In this document: piece after piece, positions 34,531-45,743 of the stretch
Layout: each line of letters begins with the position of its first letter
How positions within the stretch are numbered: the first letter of the stretch is position 1
Origin: Bactrocera neohumeralis
Lineage: Eukaryota > Arthropoda > Insecta > Diptera > Tephritidae
Direction of reading: 5' to 3'
DNA: 64,000 nt
NCBI RefSeq assembly: GCF_024586455.1
Contig: NC_065921.1
Span: 24,182,635 to 24,246,634, forward strand
Translations under genes and position numbers: made by a program
Notes under the pieces: generated by a model
The model's input: only the letters and a program-made list of their open reading frames with translations
Databases searched by the model: none
Told to the model about the DNA's origin: nothing

Positions 34531-35002
34531 ATTTTTTGTCTTATTGAATATTTTATATATATTAAACAAATAAACTGAAAAATGTTATTAAATTTGCTTT
34601 GTTTACCTTAACTAACATCCAATATTTAAAATAAAATTAAAATAGTAAGTCTCCGTCAATTATTTTCTGTGCAATCGACAGTATTTTCATTATCATATTT
34701 CAGTTGCAAATATGTTTAGTTCTTTTCGCAGAATATAACGGTACAATTTCTTAATATTTTTCTGGCGGTGGTCTGGTTTGCGTCATGTGCACATTTGCTC
34801 AATTGTGTTACACCATCGATTGCGTTCAGGCGTGTGAGCATAGCTAATATCATATGAACAATTTTCGAGTATTTTAAATTCCAGTAGCTCTATTTTTCAA
34901 TCAAATAGCATTTTCAGAAGTATTTTTCATCTTATAAGCGGTAAGTAGAATTATAATTTTTTTTTTGTTGAGCGGTTTTTTGAAAATAGTTTTATTAGAA
35001 AA

Positions 35003-35910
35003 ATGAAGAAAATTGCTTACTCTATTAAGAAAGCTGTGCTTCAATGGTTGCATGAAGGACAATCATATCGGCAAGTTCCAAATTTAGCTGAGATTTCGTT
35101 TGGGTCAGTGAAAAATATTGCAAAATATCATGAAAAATTAGTACCAAAACATCGATCTGATCGACGATCTGTTTTAAATAACCACGATAGACGAACTATC
35201 AACCATCTGGTGACCTCGGGAGCAGTAAAATTAGGTACTGAGATTCAAAAGGAACAGAGTACGATTTACGGAAAACAAGTTTCGCGCATGACTGTACATC
35301 GCGAGTTGAAAAATCAAGGGTTTAAAGCTAGGCGCAAAATTCCATCATCATCAAAGTCATCAAGAACTTCGTCTAAAATTTGCTAAAGCACACCAAAACT
35401 GGACTCCAGAATAATGGACGAATGTATTTTAAACAGACGAAAGCAAGATTAACCTTTACGGGTCAGATGAAATACATTATGTTTGGAAGAAGTCATCAAA
35501 GACTATTACCAGACGCGATGTCATCCCAATACTCAAATTTGGAGGCGGTAAAGTCCTTTTTTGGGGTGGCTTTTGCAAAAGTGGTGCTGGGGATCTAGTT
35601 TTAATCGAGAGAAATATGAATGCGAATATGTTCTATATGGACATATTAAGGCAAGCGTATTTTTCTTCGTTGGAGAAATTAGAAATTGGGTATGGACAGT
35701 AGCAAAATCGTTCTGATGCAAGACAACGATCTCAAGCACAAAGCTAAAAAGACTATAGAATATCTTAGAAGTCAACGAATTGAAACTTTGGAATGGTCCC
35801 CGATATTAATTCTATCGAGAATCTGTGGTTTGTTTAAACAAAAAAAGGGTTTACAATTATGCCAGTCCACCGGAAACAAAGGACGAATTATTTGCTAGAT
35901 GTGTAGAAGT
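35003..35910 (+). mobile_element. Tc1-type transposon, copy 2 (different lineage)
   Basis: A 127-codon frame at 35003-35386 starts with ATG and encodes the bipartite DNA-binding half (AVLQWLHEGQSYRQVPNLAE..., then HRELKNQGFKARRK). After one frameshift come TDESKINLYGSD near 35435-35475 (first catalytic Asp), GGGKVLFWGGFCKSGAGDL at 35545-35600, MQDNDLKHKAKK at 35716-35755 (second Asp), and DINSIENLWF near 35803-35830 with the catalytic Glu. The sequence differs clearly from copy 1. Inactive through frameshifts. Confidence 0.8.
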
Positions 35911-35914
35911 ATGG

Positions 35915-36050
35915 AACTCAAAACGGTTTCTCCGGAGCGGTTCTTTGAGTTACAAGAATAGCCAGAAGTCACATGAAGCTAAATCAGGTGAATACGGTGC
36001 TTCCTCAATGATATTTGTTGAGTGTTTGGCCAAAATTTAACACAAATACG
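35915..36050 (-). mobile_element. mariner third-catalytic-block fragment
   Basis: The complement reads LAKHSTNIIEEAPYSPDLASCDFWLF, shown here as separate parts: a TNII segment, then YSPDLASCDFWLF with the third catalytic Asp. It resembles M4 (compare 25325-25400). No ends are visible. Confidence 0.6.
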
Positions 36051-36334
36051 TTAAAAAATTTTGTAAAATTCGACAAACACTACTGAGGTCGACAGACACA
36101 AACAGCTGTTGGAAACACACTGGTTTTGGCATCATAATTAAGGACAATTGCACCAACTTAGAAAAAAAAATTTACCTGACTTCCATATAAGCGGGAGATG
36201 AAAGGGGGAAATGAAGAATTTCCGATACTTTCATGACTGGGTGTACATACATATATACTAATGTGACCAAATCATAGGACGACTTTTTAATTTAAATGTC
36301 GCACTGAACCACATTCGTCGAAATATCTTTTTTC

Positions 36335-36850
36335 TAGGTTGGTATGACTGCCAGTGACATCTGTGACATCAAAATAATCATTAGTGTTTAGTATACGCTT
36401 GTCTTCCTGAAGTATATAAAGTGCCTTCGGCGATTTTTGCAATGACTGAAATTATTCAACAAAGAAGTTCCATTAAATTTGGTGTGTGGAATCAAATTTC
36501 TGGTACCGAAACGTTCAGAATGTTGGTAAAGACCTCCGGTGGTAATAGTTTTTCGCGAGCAAGTGTTTCTGATTGTTACAAATTATTTAAAGGGGTTCGA
36601 GAACACCTTGACGACGAACCACGTCTAGAACGGCCATCGACATCAACTGATGATCAACACGTCAATAAAATAAAGGAATTGGTGCTGTAGAAGCGACGAT
36701 TAACAGTCAGAGATCTTATTAGCATCGTTAGATTATCAAAAGGATCAAGGAAAACCATTTTAAAAGACCATTTTGACCTAAGCAAAGCGATTAGTTCCAA
36801 AATCACTAAATTTTTTCGTAAAAACAGTGTTACGTTAACGTCTGTGAAAC
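36335..36850 (+). mobile_element. mariner (M4), copy 3, 5' half only
   Basis: The leader TCTAGGTTGGTATGACTGCC..TGACATCTGTGACATC and a frame at 36441-36690 (MTEIIQQRSSIKFGVWNQ..., GTETFRMLVKTSGG) give the N-terminal DNA-binding half of M4. The sequence stops matching near 36855, after CTATTA. The frame contains the GATCAACACGTCAATAAAATAA segment that matches the chimaeric junction at 17978. Confidence 0.8.
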
Positions 36851-38611
36851 AATGCTATTAGGGAGAGGCTGGCCTTACTGAGGACAAAGAGTTGACTGGA
36901 TCTCTTGCGATCGATCTAGGGCCAAAATGATCTTGCGACAGCGCACGAATTGATGATAGCCCAGCGCTCGCCAAGTTACCACGTAGCTGAGCTATCCAAG
37001 AGTAGAATACAGGAGAAGAGGGGAGCACTGACCCGTTCCATTGTAGAACATAATGGGCTTGATACGAAGTAAGCTCATAATTTCAATTCAACTTTAGAAA
37101 AAAATGCTAAAGTCCGTTAAAAACCATGTTAGATCGTCAAATACGGAATACTAGGGAGTCCTACCGTGGAAGTTTTACTACGAAACCTGATCTACCAAAT
37201 TTCTGCTAAATTTTTTGACATAGCAAAAAATAAAATAAGAGCATAACCACCTTTTATTTGACAGATTTGACTCGCCGAAACTTTTACTTTTGTCGATACT
37301 CATAAAGGGTTTCATAACATCAACTTAGCTTAAAAAACTAAAGACCCTAAGAACGTAGGCGTAAATATAACAATTATACGGTGGAATGGTTAAACATAGC
37401 CGTTTGCCACTAATCCTAAAGAATAGTTAAAAAGAGAGGAAATAAATGTTTTGTTAGTTAGTTCATAGACTTCATCTTCAACGAATAGAAAACATATGCT
37501 AAGAAATATCAAACTCAGAACTTCATTCTAATTACTACAGAAGCAATCTACCGAAAAGAAACGGTACTCTTTTCGCATTATATCTATAAACCTTCACGAT
37601 TTCTTTCAAGCGTTGGTTGTGTGTCTCAATTTGTCAAAGATTGTGCGCAAAGCAATCTTGTAAATTTTAGTACTCTCAGCCACGAATGCGGCGAATTGGA
37701 ATTCCTTACGAGAATACAACAACAAAAAACATAAGTAAATAAATATTTTTTATCCGTAACAGACAGAAGCCATAAACCTTGCGCCAAATCAGTTGGGATC
37801 TATACGAGGGCGTTACCTTTAGCAGCCACTCAATAGTAGTTGCATTTTTGTGCGAAATAAAATAATAAATAAAACAAAAAGCATAACAACAAACAAAACT
37901 TGCACTCGCCTGGCAAAAGGGCGCTTCATAATTATGGTATTTAATCCATAACGCGCCTTAAATATACTAAAGTACGCAGAATAGAGTAGTTAAATTCAAT
38001 GTTGTCACGGGTGAGACGGCTGCCACACACGGCAACAGCAACAACGACAACAGCAGTGGCAGAGGCAACGGCGGCAGCAATAACACTTCGCTCGGCTTGG
38101 CTGAATGCTGATTTCAATGCAAACACAACAATTTCTCAATAATCCGGCAAGTTGGCCGATATGGGCGCATGTTGATCAGTCATTTAATCCAACACCGTGA
38201 CAAACACACACACACACACACACAAATAATGCATGCAAGTGTGCAACGGCGTGCCACACCCCACCAAGTTGCCGCCGCATGCGTCTTCCGCTCGGCATTT
38301 CGGTATTTGCCGCACGCAAAGCAAAAGCAAAGCGAAAAAAATATCGAAAAACATTCAAATAAGAAGAATACAACAATAACGAGTAGAAGCTGAGACCGGC
38401 AAGTTAAGCGAGTGTTTGAATGCTCAAAAAGCGCTTACAGTAACATCCACCCATTTGCTGTAGTTATTTATCGAGCATTAATAAAAGATCAGCGTTTAGA
38501 TAAATTCTCGAGCGCAGTTGTGGCGCGGCCATATGGGGACATCTACGAGTGCACACACGAAAACTTGTGTGTAGTGCGCACGGTCGCACATGCAAACATA
38601 CATACGAGCGC
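36851..38611. other. No gene seen; host-like non-coding DNA in the right part
   Basis: 36851-37100 is unassigned. 37700-38600 contains AACAAACAAAA runs, a triplet stretch (GGCAACAGCAACAACGACAAC region, 38030-38080) and a (CA)n microsatellite at about 38203-38225. No domain is seen in the open frames on either strand. Confidence 0.45.
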
Positions 38612-40215
38612 GGTCCGATAAGTGTGTATATGGCAAAACCCTACGATGGCGCCACTCCACTATCACAAGAGAAGAGTACTGTAAATGTCAAATTTTCAGC
38701 CGAAGCGAACTCGTTTTTTTACTTAGACCGCTTGTGGAACCATTTTCGAAAAAATTAAAAAAAAAAATAACGGTCGGTGATACGATTCTTGTTTTTAGAA
38801 TGGAAAGAATCTCCAAGTGAAATAAAGGCGCGACTCTTCTCCTTCGATGGAGTCCCTCAAAGCTTGGTTTAAAGATGTCGCACATTCGTTTTTGAAAGAT
38901 CGCAGCTCGGTATCCCAAAAACATTTTCCGCTACAAAAGTTCACTATCTCGTAACATCAGTTAAAAGCTCGCGAGCTGAGACAGTAATATCAGAGGACAT
39001 ATAAAGCAGGATATACAAAAACAATTTTTGCGAAAAGTGCCAATTTTGATTGGTCCCGAAAAAACTTCAACGAGGGATCGCGAACTGAGACAGTAATATC
39101 AGAAGAGCACGGGGAAATATACAACGTGAAATATAAAGTATGAGTAAACTATTTTCGCGATAAGTGCCGAATTTGACTGCTCCGGAAGAAAAACTCAACC
39201 GTGAGTCTACTTCACAGCAGTTTGTGCCGCTGTTTAAGCTCAATCCGAAGGTGTTTCTGTGTCGTCATCGAAGCATTGATCGACTGGTACACACGAAAGA
39301 GTATAAAACCGTCAAAACAGTAGACTTTACCCGGCGAAACTGCTCCGAAGAAAGCGAAGATTGCCATATCAGCCGGATCGCTTGTTTTCTGGGATTCAAA
39401 AACTAGGATCTGCAGAGACTATCTGAAGAAGGGCAAAAAAGATCTATCCGTCCATTGACTGTATTGAGCACGAGAAAGTTAACACTGTGAGAGGCGCCGA
39501 GTTTGATTACTTAAAAAAAAACGTCAACCGTGAGTCCACTTCGTTGTTGAAGCTCAATTCGAAGGAGTTTCTATGTCATTTCATGATCGCCGAAGCATGG
39601 ATCGACTGGCACACACCAAAGGCTTTGAATCTGTCGAAACAGTCTACGTTACCCGGCGAAAACGCTCCGAGGAAAGCGTCTCAGCCGGACAGCTTGTTGT
39701 CTGGGATTCAGAAACTAGAATCTGCAACGATTATCTGTAGAAAGGCAAAACGGACGGAAGAATGTACTTTCATGAAATATTGGGTACCAGAAAGTTAACA
39801 CTGTAAGGTGATGAAAAAACCTCAACCGCGAATCCACTTCATATCAATGTGTGATGCTATTTAAGATCAATTCGAAGGGGTTTCTGTGTCATATCATGAT
39901 CGCTGGCAAAACATGTATCGACTGGAATACAACAGGGACCTTAGAACAGTCGAAACAGTGGACTTCACCTAACGAAACCGCTTTGAAGAAAGCGGAGATT
40001 GTAAAATCAAACGAACAATCGGAATTCAGAAAGTATAATCTATATCGATTACCTAAAGAAGGGCAAAACAGACGAAAGACTCTAATACGACAAATTATTG
40101 GATCGGTTCGATGCCGAAGAAATATGTGCTTCTTCACCATGGCAATGCATCGGTTCACATACATGTCTGTGCGCAACTTCTGCGACTTTCAGAAAAAGTA
40201 CTTTTAGAAAGGTTA
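38612..40215 (+). mobile_element. mariner relic with internally multiplied segments
   Basis: It starts with a mariner-like leader (GGTCCGATAAGTG). At about 38775-38835 the N-terminus IRFLFLEWKESPSEIKARL is readable. A segment ending GAGACAGTAATATCAGA occurs at about 38978 and 39087 (108-bp period). A larger segment beginning CTCAACCGTGAGTC occurs three times, at about 39193, 39521 and 39821. Each copy carries the region around the first catalytic block; the third has IDWNTTGTLEQSKQWTSP, close to the YTPET.EQSKQW of intact mariners. The element ends with KYVLLHHGNASVHIH (about 40115-40160), in which the second catalytic Asp (HHDNA) is Gly. Confidence 0.75.
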
Positions 40216-40244
40216 AGAAAGTTGCAGCTGGATGTATGTAACAA

Positions 40245-40390
40245 GCTAAAAAGGGACTTCTTTTTACGTCGCTTACGTCTTCATAGTCGAGTTTACAACA
40301 GCGCGCCAGTCGTTCTTCCTTTTCGCTGTTTAGCGCCAATTAGAGATTCTAAGTGTAGACAAGTTCTTCTCCAACTTGGGGACTATATAG
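40245..40390 (-). mobile_element. RTE-like 3' end fragment
   Basis: The complement reads CTTAGAATCTCTAATTGGCG, then GACTGGCGCGCTGTTGTAAA, then a GCGTAAGCG segment. It matches the RTE terminus at 45640-45730 and 23385-23405. Confidence 0.7.
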
Positions 40391-41917
40391 AGAAATAAAC
40401 GGTATTTCTTCCAAAATTTTCGGTTTTCTAAGCTCAAAGGCCAAGTAGCTATCGAACCATCATCATACGTAGTATATGCGCCACATCGAGAATATGCGCT
40501 CGAATGCACTGGCAGCACGTGTTGCCAACACGACCACAGACGACAGCATAAAAAATGCAACAACAACAGAAACACACACAGCATGGTGGTAGCGAAATCA
40601 ATGCGCCGTGTCGCGCCGCGAGGAAACGCTCAGCCCATACCACATTTGCGAACTGTGAAACTTGTCGTCTTCCTGTTCGGTTGAGGTTGGGTCGACGTCG
40701 AGCGTCCGTACGCGTTCGATTCGCTGTGGTGTGTGCGAAATTTACGATTTTTTAAGAAGTGTCAAAAGGATACTGTGTACCGCCAATATCCGCCACTTCA
40801 TGTCACTGATACCACAACCGAGGCAACAGTCGGCCCCTCGGTGCCTTAGTCGACCCTGCGTTGCCTGTTGTAGATACATATGTAGTTTATGTAGTTATAG
40901 TATTCCAATTGATTTGCACTGTCTGTTGTTGTACGGTCACTGATGAGATTATATGTGTTATAATAGTTGTTAGTGTTGCCGAAGTTGTTGTAATGCTGGC
41001 GGTGGCGGTGTCGCCGTTGATAGTCAAGGCGATGACCAAGGCAAGGCGGATAAGCTGATGGCAATGGTGTTGCTTATGTTACAGCTACAGCCTTTAATTC
41101 CGAGTCAAGGTGATTGCTGATTATCAAGCTATGTCCATCTCGAGCGTCATTGGTGCTAAACAGGCCGGCTGCACGGCCGTGGTCAACTTGTTCGAATCGC
41201 CTGTTAAACATATGTTTCATAGACACACACAACAACAACAACACCGATATACATTTGTACATATGTCTATGCATGTTTACAACAGTCTGTGCATATGTAT
41301 GCATGCCTCCCAATGCTGCGAGCGTGTATGTGTGCGCATGCGTGGCTGCTTGTTGGATGTATCAATTGGAAATTGATATCAAATAAAAATGCTACATTAT
41401 AGCTTAATATGAGTTTCGTTAGATTGAGAAATTTACGAGCTGCTTGTGGTAAGAAAAACTGTGAATAATGGCGGGAGGATGTACGCATAGAGGCGGAATT
41501 AATGAACGTGTGTGGCAGCAGCGGTGGTTCTCAGGTGGCTCAAAGGAATTTATAAAGCCGCTACAAAATTACAAAAAAAAACACGAAATGGACTAAAATA
41601 GAAACAAATAAATGTTGACTATTGAGCAACACCTTTTAAATGTAAATGCAACACTCGCTGACAGTTGTGAAAACTGGAATTATAGAACAAGTTCTCTTCG
41701 AATAGTCACCGAGAAACGATCCGCGGCGGCTGATGTGAAACATAAAATTTAAATTATATTAATTTCTGACAAGAAAATTATTCTCATAAAATTCAGTCAG
41801 CTGTTCGCAGCGGGTCCGCAGCCTTAATGGTTCGACTATAAAATAAGTTGGCCGCTGAAAATTATGACGTTCGCTCCTTCAGTTGTATATCATTTTAAAT
41901 TTCGTCAAGGGTAGTTA
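40391..41917. other. Host-like non-coding DNA
   Basis: Triplet and CA/CAA repeats (40555-40575, 41224-41245), moderate G+C at 40600-40720. Overlapping open frames on both strands show no domain. Confidence 0.45.
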
Positions 41918-43195
41918 CAGGGTCCGGCACTCGAAGTGTAACCAACTTCAGACCGTTCGCGCGGCTGTCGCACTGGAATCAGCTGTTTATAAATTTGCTG
42001 AATGACAGTTCGGAGTATTGTTCACAAGTGTACAAAAGCGTTTTGCCAAAAGTGAACGCAAAAAAAAGTGATCAGCGATGGTGTGATTGCTTTATATTTA
42101 GCTGGAAAATCACAGCTAGCAATTGTTGGTGAGCTCAAACACCTTAATGTGAATAAAGTTTTTGTTTATCGCACCATCACTCGTTACATTGATACTGGTA
42201 GCATCGCAAAACGTCATGGAGGTGGTCATCAAAAGACTGCAACGTTACGTGAGATGGTTCGGAAAGTGAAGAAGCGACTTGAGCGAAATCCACGACGAAG
42301 TGCCAGTCAAATGGCTAAAGAACTGAAAATATCCGACCGCAGCATCCGACGCATATTGAAAAATGAGCTCAAGGTCAAGCCTTACAAGTTCCAAAAGGTC
42401 CATGATCTCACACCGAAGCAGCAACAAGTAAGACTTGAGAGAGCGAAGCAGTTGCTTCGCTTGGCCGAAAGCGGACAAATTCCGAACATTGTGTTTTCTG
42501 ACGAAAAAATTTTTCCAATTGAGCAATTCGTAAACTCTCAAAACGATAGGGTTTACTTGACCGACCATTCATACGAGAATCTAAATCATCGGTTGGCCAC
42601 CAGGAGGCAGCACCCGCCACAAATAATGGTTTGGGCCGCTGTCACCGCAGATGGGCATTCTCCAATTGTTTTCATAGAGCCTGGCGTCAAAGTAAATGCG
42701 TCATATTATCGGGAAAGTGTTCTGGAGGCTGCTTTGAAGCCGTGGGCAAACAGACATTTCGGTCGCAACCCATGGACGTTTTAACAAGACACCGTCTCAC
42801 AAAACGCGAGTGAATCAGGAATGGCTGAAAAACAACGTTCCGAACTTCATTACGACCACACAATGGCTCTCGAATTCACCAGATGCGAATCCAATGGATT
42901 ATTCTCTCTGGGCCATTTTGGAGAACAAGGTCCGTAGTAAAAAATACACCAGTCTCGAGATGCTGAAGAAAGCGATTGTCCATGAGTTGGCCAAAATACC
43001 GGCAAGTCACATTCGGGCAGCTTGCGATTCGTTTTTTGACCGTCTCAAGGCCATAGTTAAGGCAAAAGGTGATCATATCGAGCAAAAATGAATTAGTCCT
43101 GAATTTATGATTATTTTCACACATTTTGAACTTTAAAATAAATAAAAATAGTTTTCAAATCGAATTTATGGCTTTTTTTATTTGGTTACACCCTG
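41918..43195 (+). mobile_element. maT-type (DD37D) transposon, best-preserved element of the window
   Basis: 1278 bp. The ends CAGGGT (left) and ACCCTG (right) are flanked by TA (41916-41917 and 43196-43197), and a GTAACCAA word lies just inside both ends. One long frame (42068-42784, 238 residues) covers two helix-turn-helix motifs (residues 1-110), NIVFSDEKIF with the first catalytic Asp (gac 42500-42502) and PPQIMVWAAVTADG. After a stop comes QDT..SHK-type sequence with the second Asp codon at 42788-42790. Frame 42810-43091 adds SPDANPMDYSLW with the third Asp (42897-42899) and the complete C-terminus. The two last Asp codons are 109 nt apart, 5 short of the 114 needed for DD37D. Other defects: TTG instead of ATG at 42043, one extra A in the run at 42060-42067, and CAA to TAA before QD. 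Confidence 0.9.
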
Positions 43196-43197
43196 TA

Positions 43198-43595
43198 GCG
43201 TAGCGGTACACAGCGGCCCCCATCTGTTGTATCAGTGTATCCCCTGTGTGAGTCTCAAAACTGTTAGCATAGCTACTAAGGACAACGGTTTTTCGGAGAA
43301 GAATGCCGGTGAGAAAGTAACCTTCGATTGTGACCGTTTCGCGCCATGACAACCGACTATTTGATGACTGAAATTGAGGCTCGTGATTTCGGTGACATTT
43401 GGTTTCCACAAGACGACGCCACGTCCCACACATCGCATCAATCAATGGATTTATTGCGAGAATACTTCGGTGAGCAGATAAATTCACGTTTTGGGCCGGT
43501 CGATTGATTATCAAGATCGTGTGATATCCCACCTGTGGGGATATGTAAAGTCTTGAGTCTATGCGGACAATCCCGCTCCGATTCAGGTCTAAATA
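43198..43595 (+). mobile_element. rosa-type mariner, copy E, internal fragment
   Basis: Aligns with the centre of copies B and D: GCCGGTGAGAA, TTTGATGACTGAAATTGAGG, PQDDATSHTSHQSMDLL in translation (second catalytic Asp kept), then a GTGTGATATC block and the VGYVKS-type end. No termini. It abuts the right-hand end of the maT element. Confidence 0.75.
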
Positions 43596-43925
43596 AATGC
43601 CAAGGAATGCTTTTTCAAATGGTCTGAAAACGGGAATTAATGCTGGATACTGACCACAAACGTTCCTTAAAACTTGTTAACCACAAAATTAATGTGTTGG
43701 ACTGACCTTCTCAATCCCCGGCCTAAATCCCATAACACTTGTGGGGGATATTAAAAAAAAACAGAATTGAAGGCTTTAAACAAAAAATAAGGAAGAAACG
43801 AGTGGTATGTCATGGCGTTTAAGGAAACCTTCCGAAAGTAAGTGCAGATTTTAATTAAAACTATTCTTGGATGAGCTATCATTTAACTAAAATGGACAAA
43901 AGTGAATATGGATCTAAAAACTTTG
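43596..43925 (+). mobile_element. Tc1-type transposon 3' fragment
   Basis: At about 43677-43750 the translation reads LVNHKINVLDWPSQSPGLNPI, here given in parts: VLDWPSQSPGLNPI then GDIKK. This is the final catalytic block of Tc1 transposases; the Glu after NPI is not conserved. A GCATTTAAGG tail follows. Confidence 0.6.
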
Positions 43926-44039
43926 TGTCATCCTAAATATCATTTCTGATAAATGACTTTATTAATGTGTATCTCGAGTTGTATAATTACGATCGGGATA
44001 AGCTATATGCTATATGAAAGGAAAGAAAGTAAGATTATA

Positions 44040-45110
44040 CTTAGGATTGTTCGAGTACACGTCAAAGACGGACACCAGCAAAGAGAAACCACGCATTATT
44101 TAACAGTTTTTCTTCGATGAAAGTGAAAACTCATGCCAGACGTTCCGAAGCACATGACATCAAGCAAGCACAGTTTCGTTGCCTAGGAGTTCCACATGAC
44201 GTAAAAAATTGTTTGATATCATTTAAATTTTGCTGAACACAATGACCTGCCAGAAGTTCCTGGAGATCTGTCGAAGGGTTCTTATATATCCACCTAATAG
44301 TCCGGACCTGTCAATGATGACTTTCCGCTTCAGTCTAGGGCGAATGATTTTACTGGTGAAGAATTGGGATTAAGAGATGATCTCCACATGATAACCTACC
44401 GTCGATTCATTGACAACCCGCTTGAAGCAAATTAGACTCAACAGATGCACCCTTTCAGTGGCAGCCGTTCAATGACCATGAAACTATCATTTTTATAGAT
44501 GAAAAGTGTATCTCAGTTGAAGAAGTTTTTAATACGAAAACGACAAAATCTAGGATCGCGTTATCGTTGAACGCGTGCCACTGATTTCGTATTTCCTAAG
44601 ATTCAACGTGGCCACCATTCAGCTGCTGTAATGGTTTGGTGGGGCTATATGAGACATAAAGGCCTATTCACTTCCGCGAAAAAGAGGTTAAAACTGGGGC
44701 AAAAGTGTACAAGCAGGATGTTTTAAAAGGCGTGGTATAGCAGGTAAGCAATAATCGCTTCGATGATGAGCTTTGGTCTTCCAGCAAGATTCTGCTCCGG
44801 GACGACAGGCAAAACCTACATAACAATGGCTTAAAAGCAATATTATTGCCTTCATAGCTGGAGATGATTGTGCGCCTGGAAGTTCGGATTTGAATCCAAT
44901 GGATTACAGTTTGTGATCAGAGTTGGAAACAAAGTCTGTCGAATATGCCATAAAAACTGGAGAATAAAAAAAAACATCCTTGGTTGTAGCTGTGTCGTCA
45001 ATGCCAATAAAAACTTTACGTGCTGCTATCGATGAAGAGTTGAATTGTTTCAGGGCTTGTGAGAAAGTTGACCATTTTGAATAAAAATTTGTATATCGCT
45101 TATTTATTAT
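44040..45110 (+). mobile_element. maT-like (DD37D) transposase relic, different from the 42 kb copy
   Basis: Readable islands: FIDEKCIS near 44490 (first Asp), the AAVMVWWGYM-type block near 44630 (CTGCTGTAATGGTTTGGTGG), VFQQDSAPG near 44785 (second Asp), and SSDLNPMDYSL near 44888-44920 (third Asp). I count 37 residues between the second and third Asp when frame changes are allowed. The C-terminal LRAAIDEELN region lies at about 45010-45060. Words differ from the 41918-43195 element, so this is a separate maT-like lineage. Many stops. Confidence 0.7.
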
Positions 45111-45114
45111 TAGA

Positions 45115-45743
45115 ACTTATAAAATGTCGTAGATAATGTCGTCTATCTTGGTATCAGTATTAACACCAACAACAATGTTAGCCTCGAAGTCCAACGCATA
45201 ATAACTCTTCCCAGGTGCTACTTCGGACTGAGTAGGCAATTGAGAAGAAAAGTCCTCTCTCGACGAACAAAGACCAAACTCTACAAGTCCCTCATCATTC
45301 CCGTCCTACTGTATGGTGGAGAGGCATGGACGATGACAACACATGATGAGTCGACGTTACAAGGTTTCGAGAGAAAGGTTCAGCGAAAGATTTATGGTCC
45401 TTTGCGCATTGGCAACTGCGAATCTGCATTTGATGAAACGATGAGCTGTATGAGATATGCGACGACATTGTCATAGTTCAGCGAATTAAGAGCGACCGGC
45501 TACGATGGCTAGGTCATGTCGGCCGAATGGACTAAAACAGTCCAGCCTTGAGAGTATTCGACGCAGTAACTGTCGGGGTAAGCAGAGAAAGAGGAAAGCC
45601 TCTACTCCGTTGGAGAGATCAGGTGGAGAATTACCTGGCTGCACTTGGTACCTCGCCAAATTGCGAAAAAAATAAACGACTGGCGCGCTGTTGTAAAATC
45701 GGCTATAACCGCGTAAGCGTTGTCTACGCTAATAAAGAAAAAG
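45115..45743 (+). mobile_element. RTE-like non-LTR RT, C-terminal part
   Basis: The frame 45240-45476 reads RRTKTKLYKSLIIPVLLYGG, then EAWTMTTHDESTLQGFERKV, typical of the thumb of insect RTE/BovB elements. A frameshift precedes the RLRWLGHV-like block (about 45500), and a second frame (45548-45820) continues with RERGKPLLRWRDQVENYL. The 3' end at about 45743 shows short A-rich tail sequence and is directly followed by a rosa element. Sister fragments: 9525-9960, 22976-23450, 40245-40390. Confidence 0.8.

Noticed and set aside
38203..38226. CA repeat considered as part of a CRISPR- or satellite-like array
   Set aside because: A plain dinucleotide microsatellite; no spacer-repeat structure exists here or elsewhere in the window.
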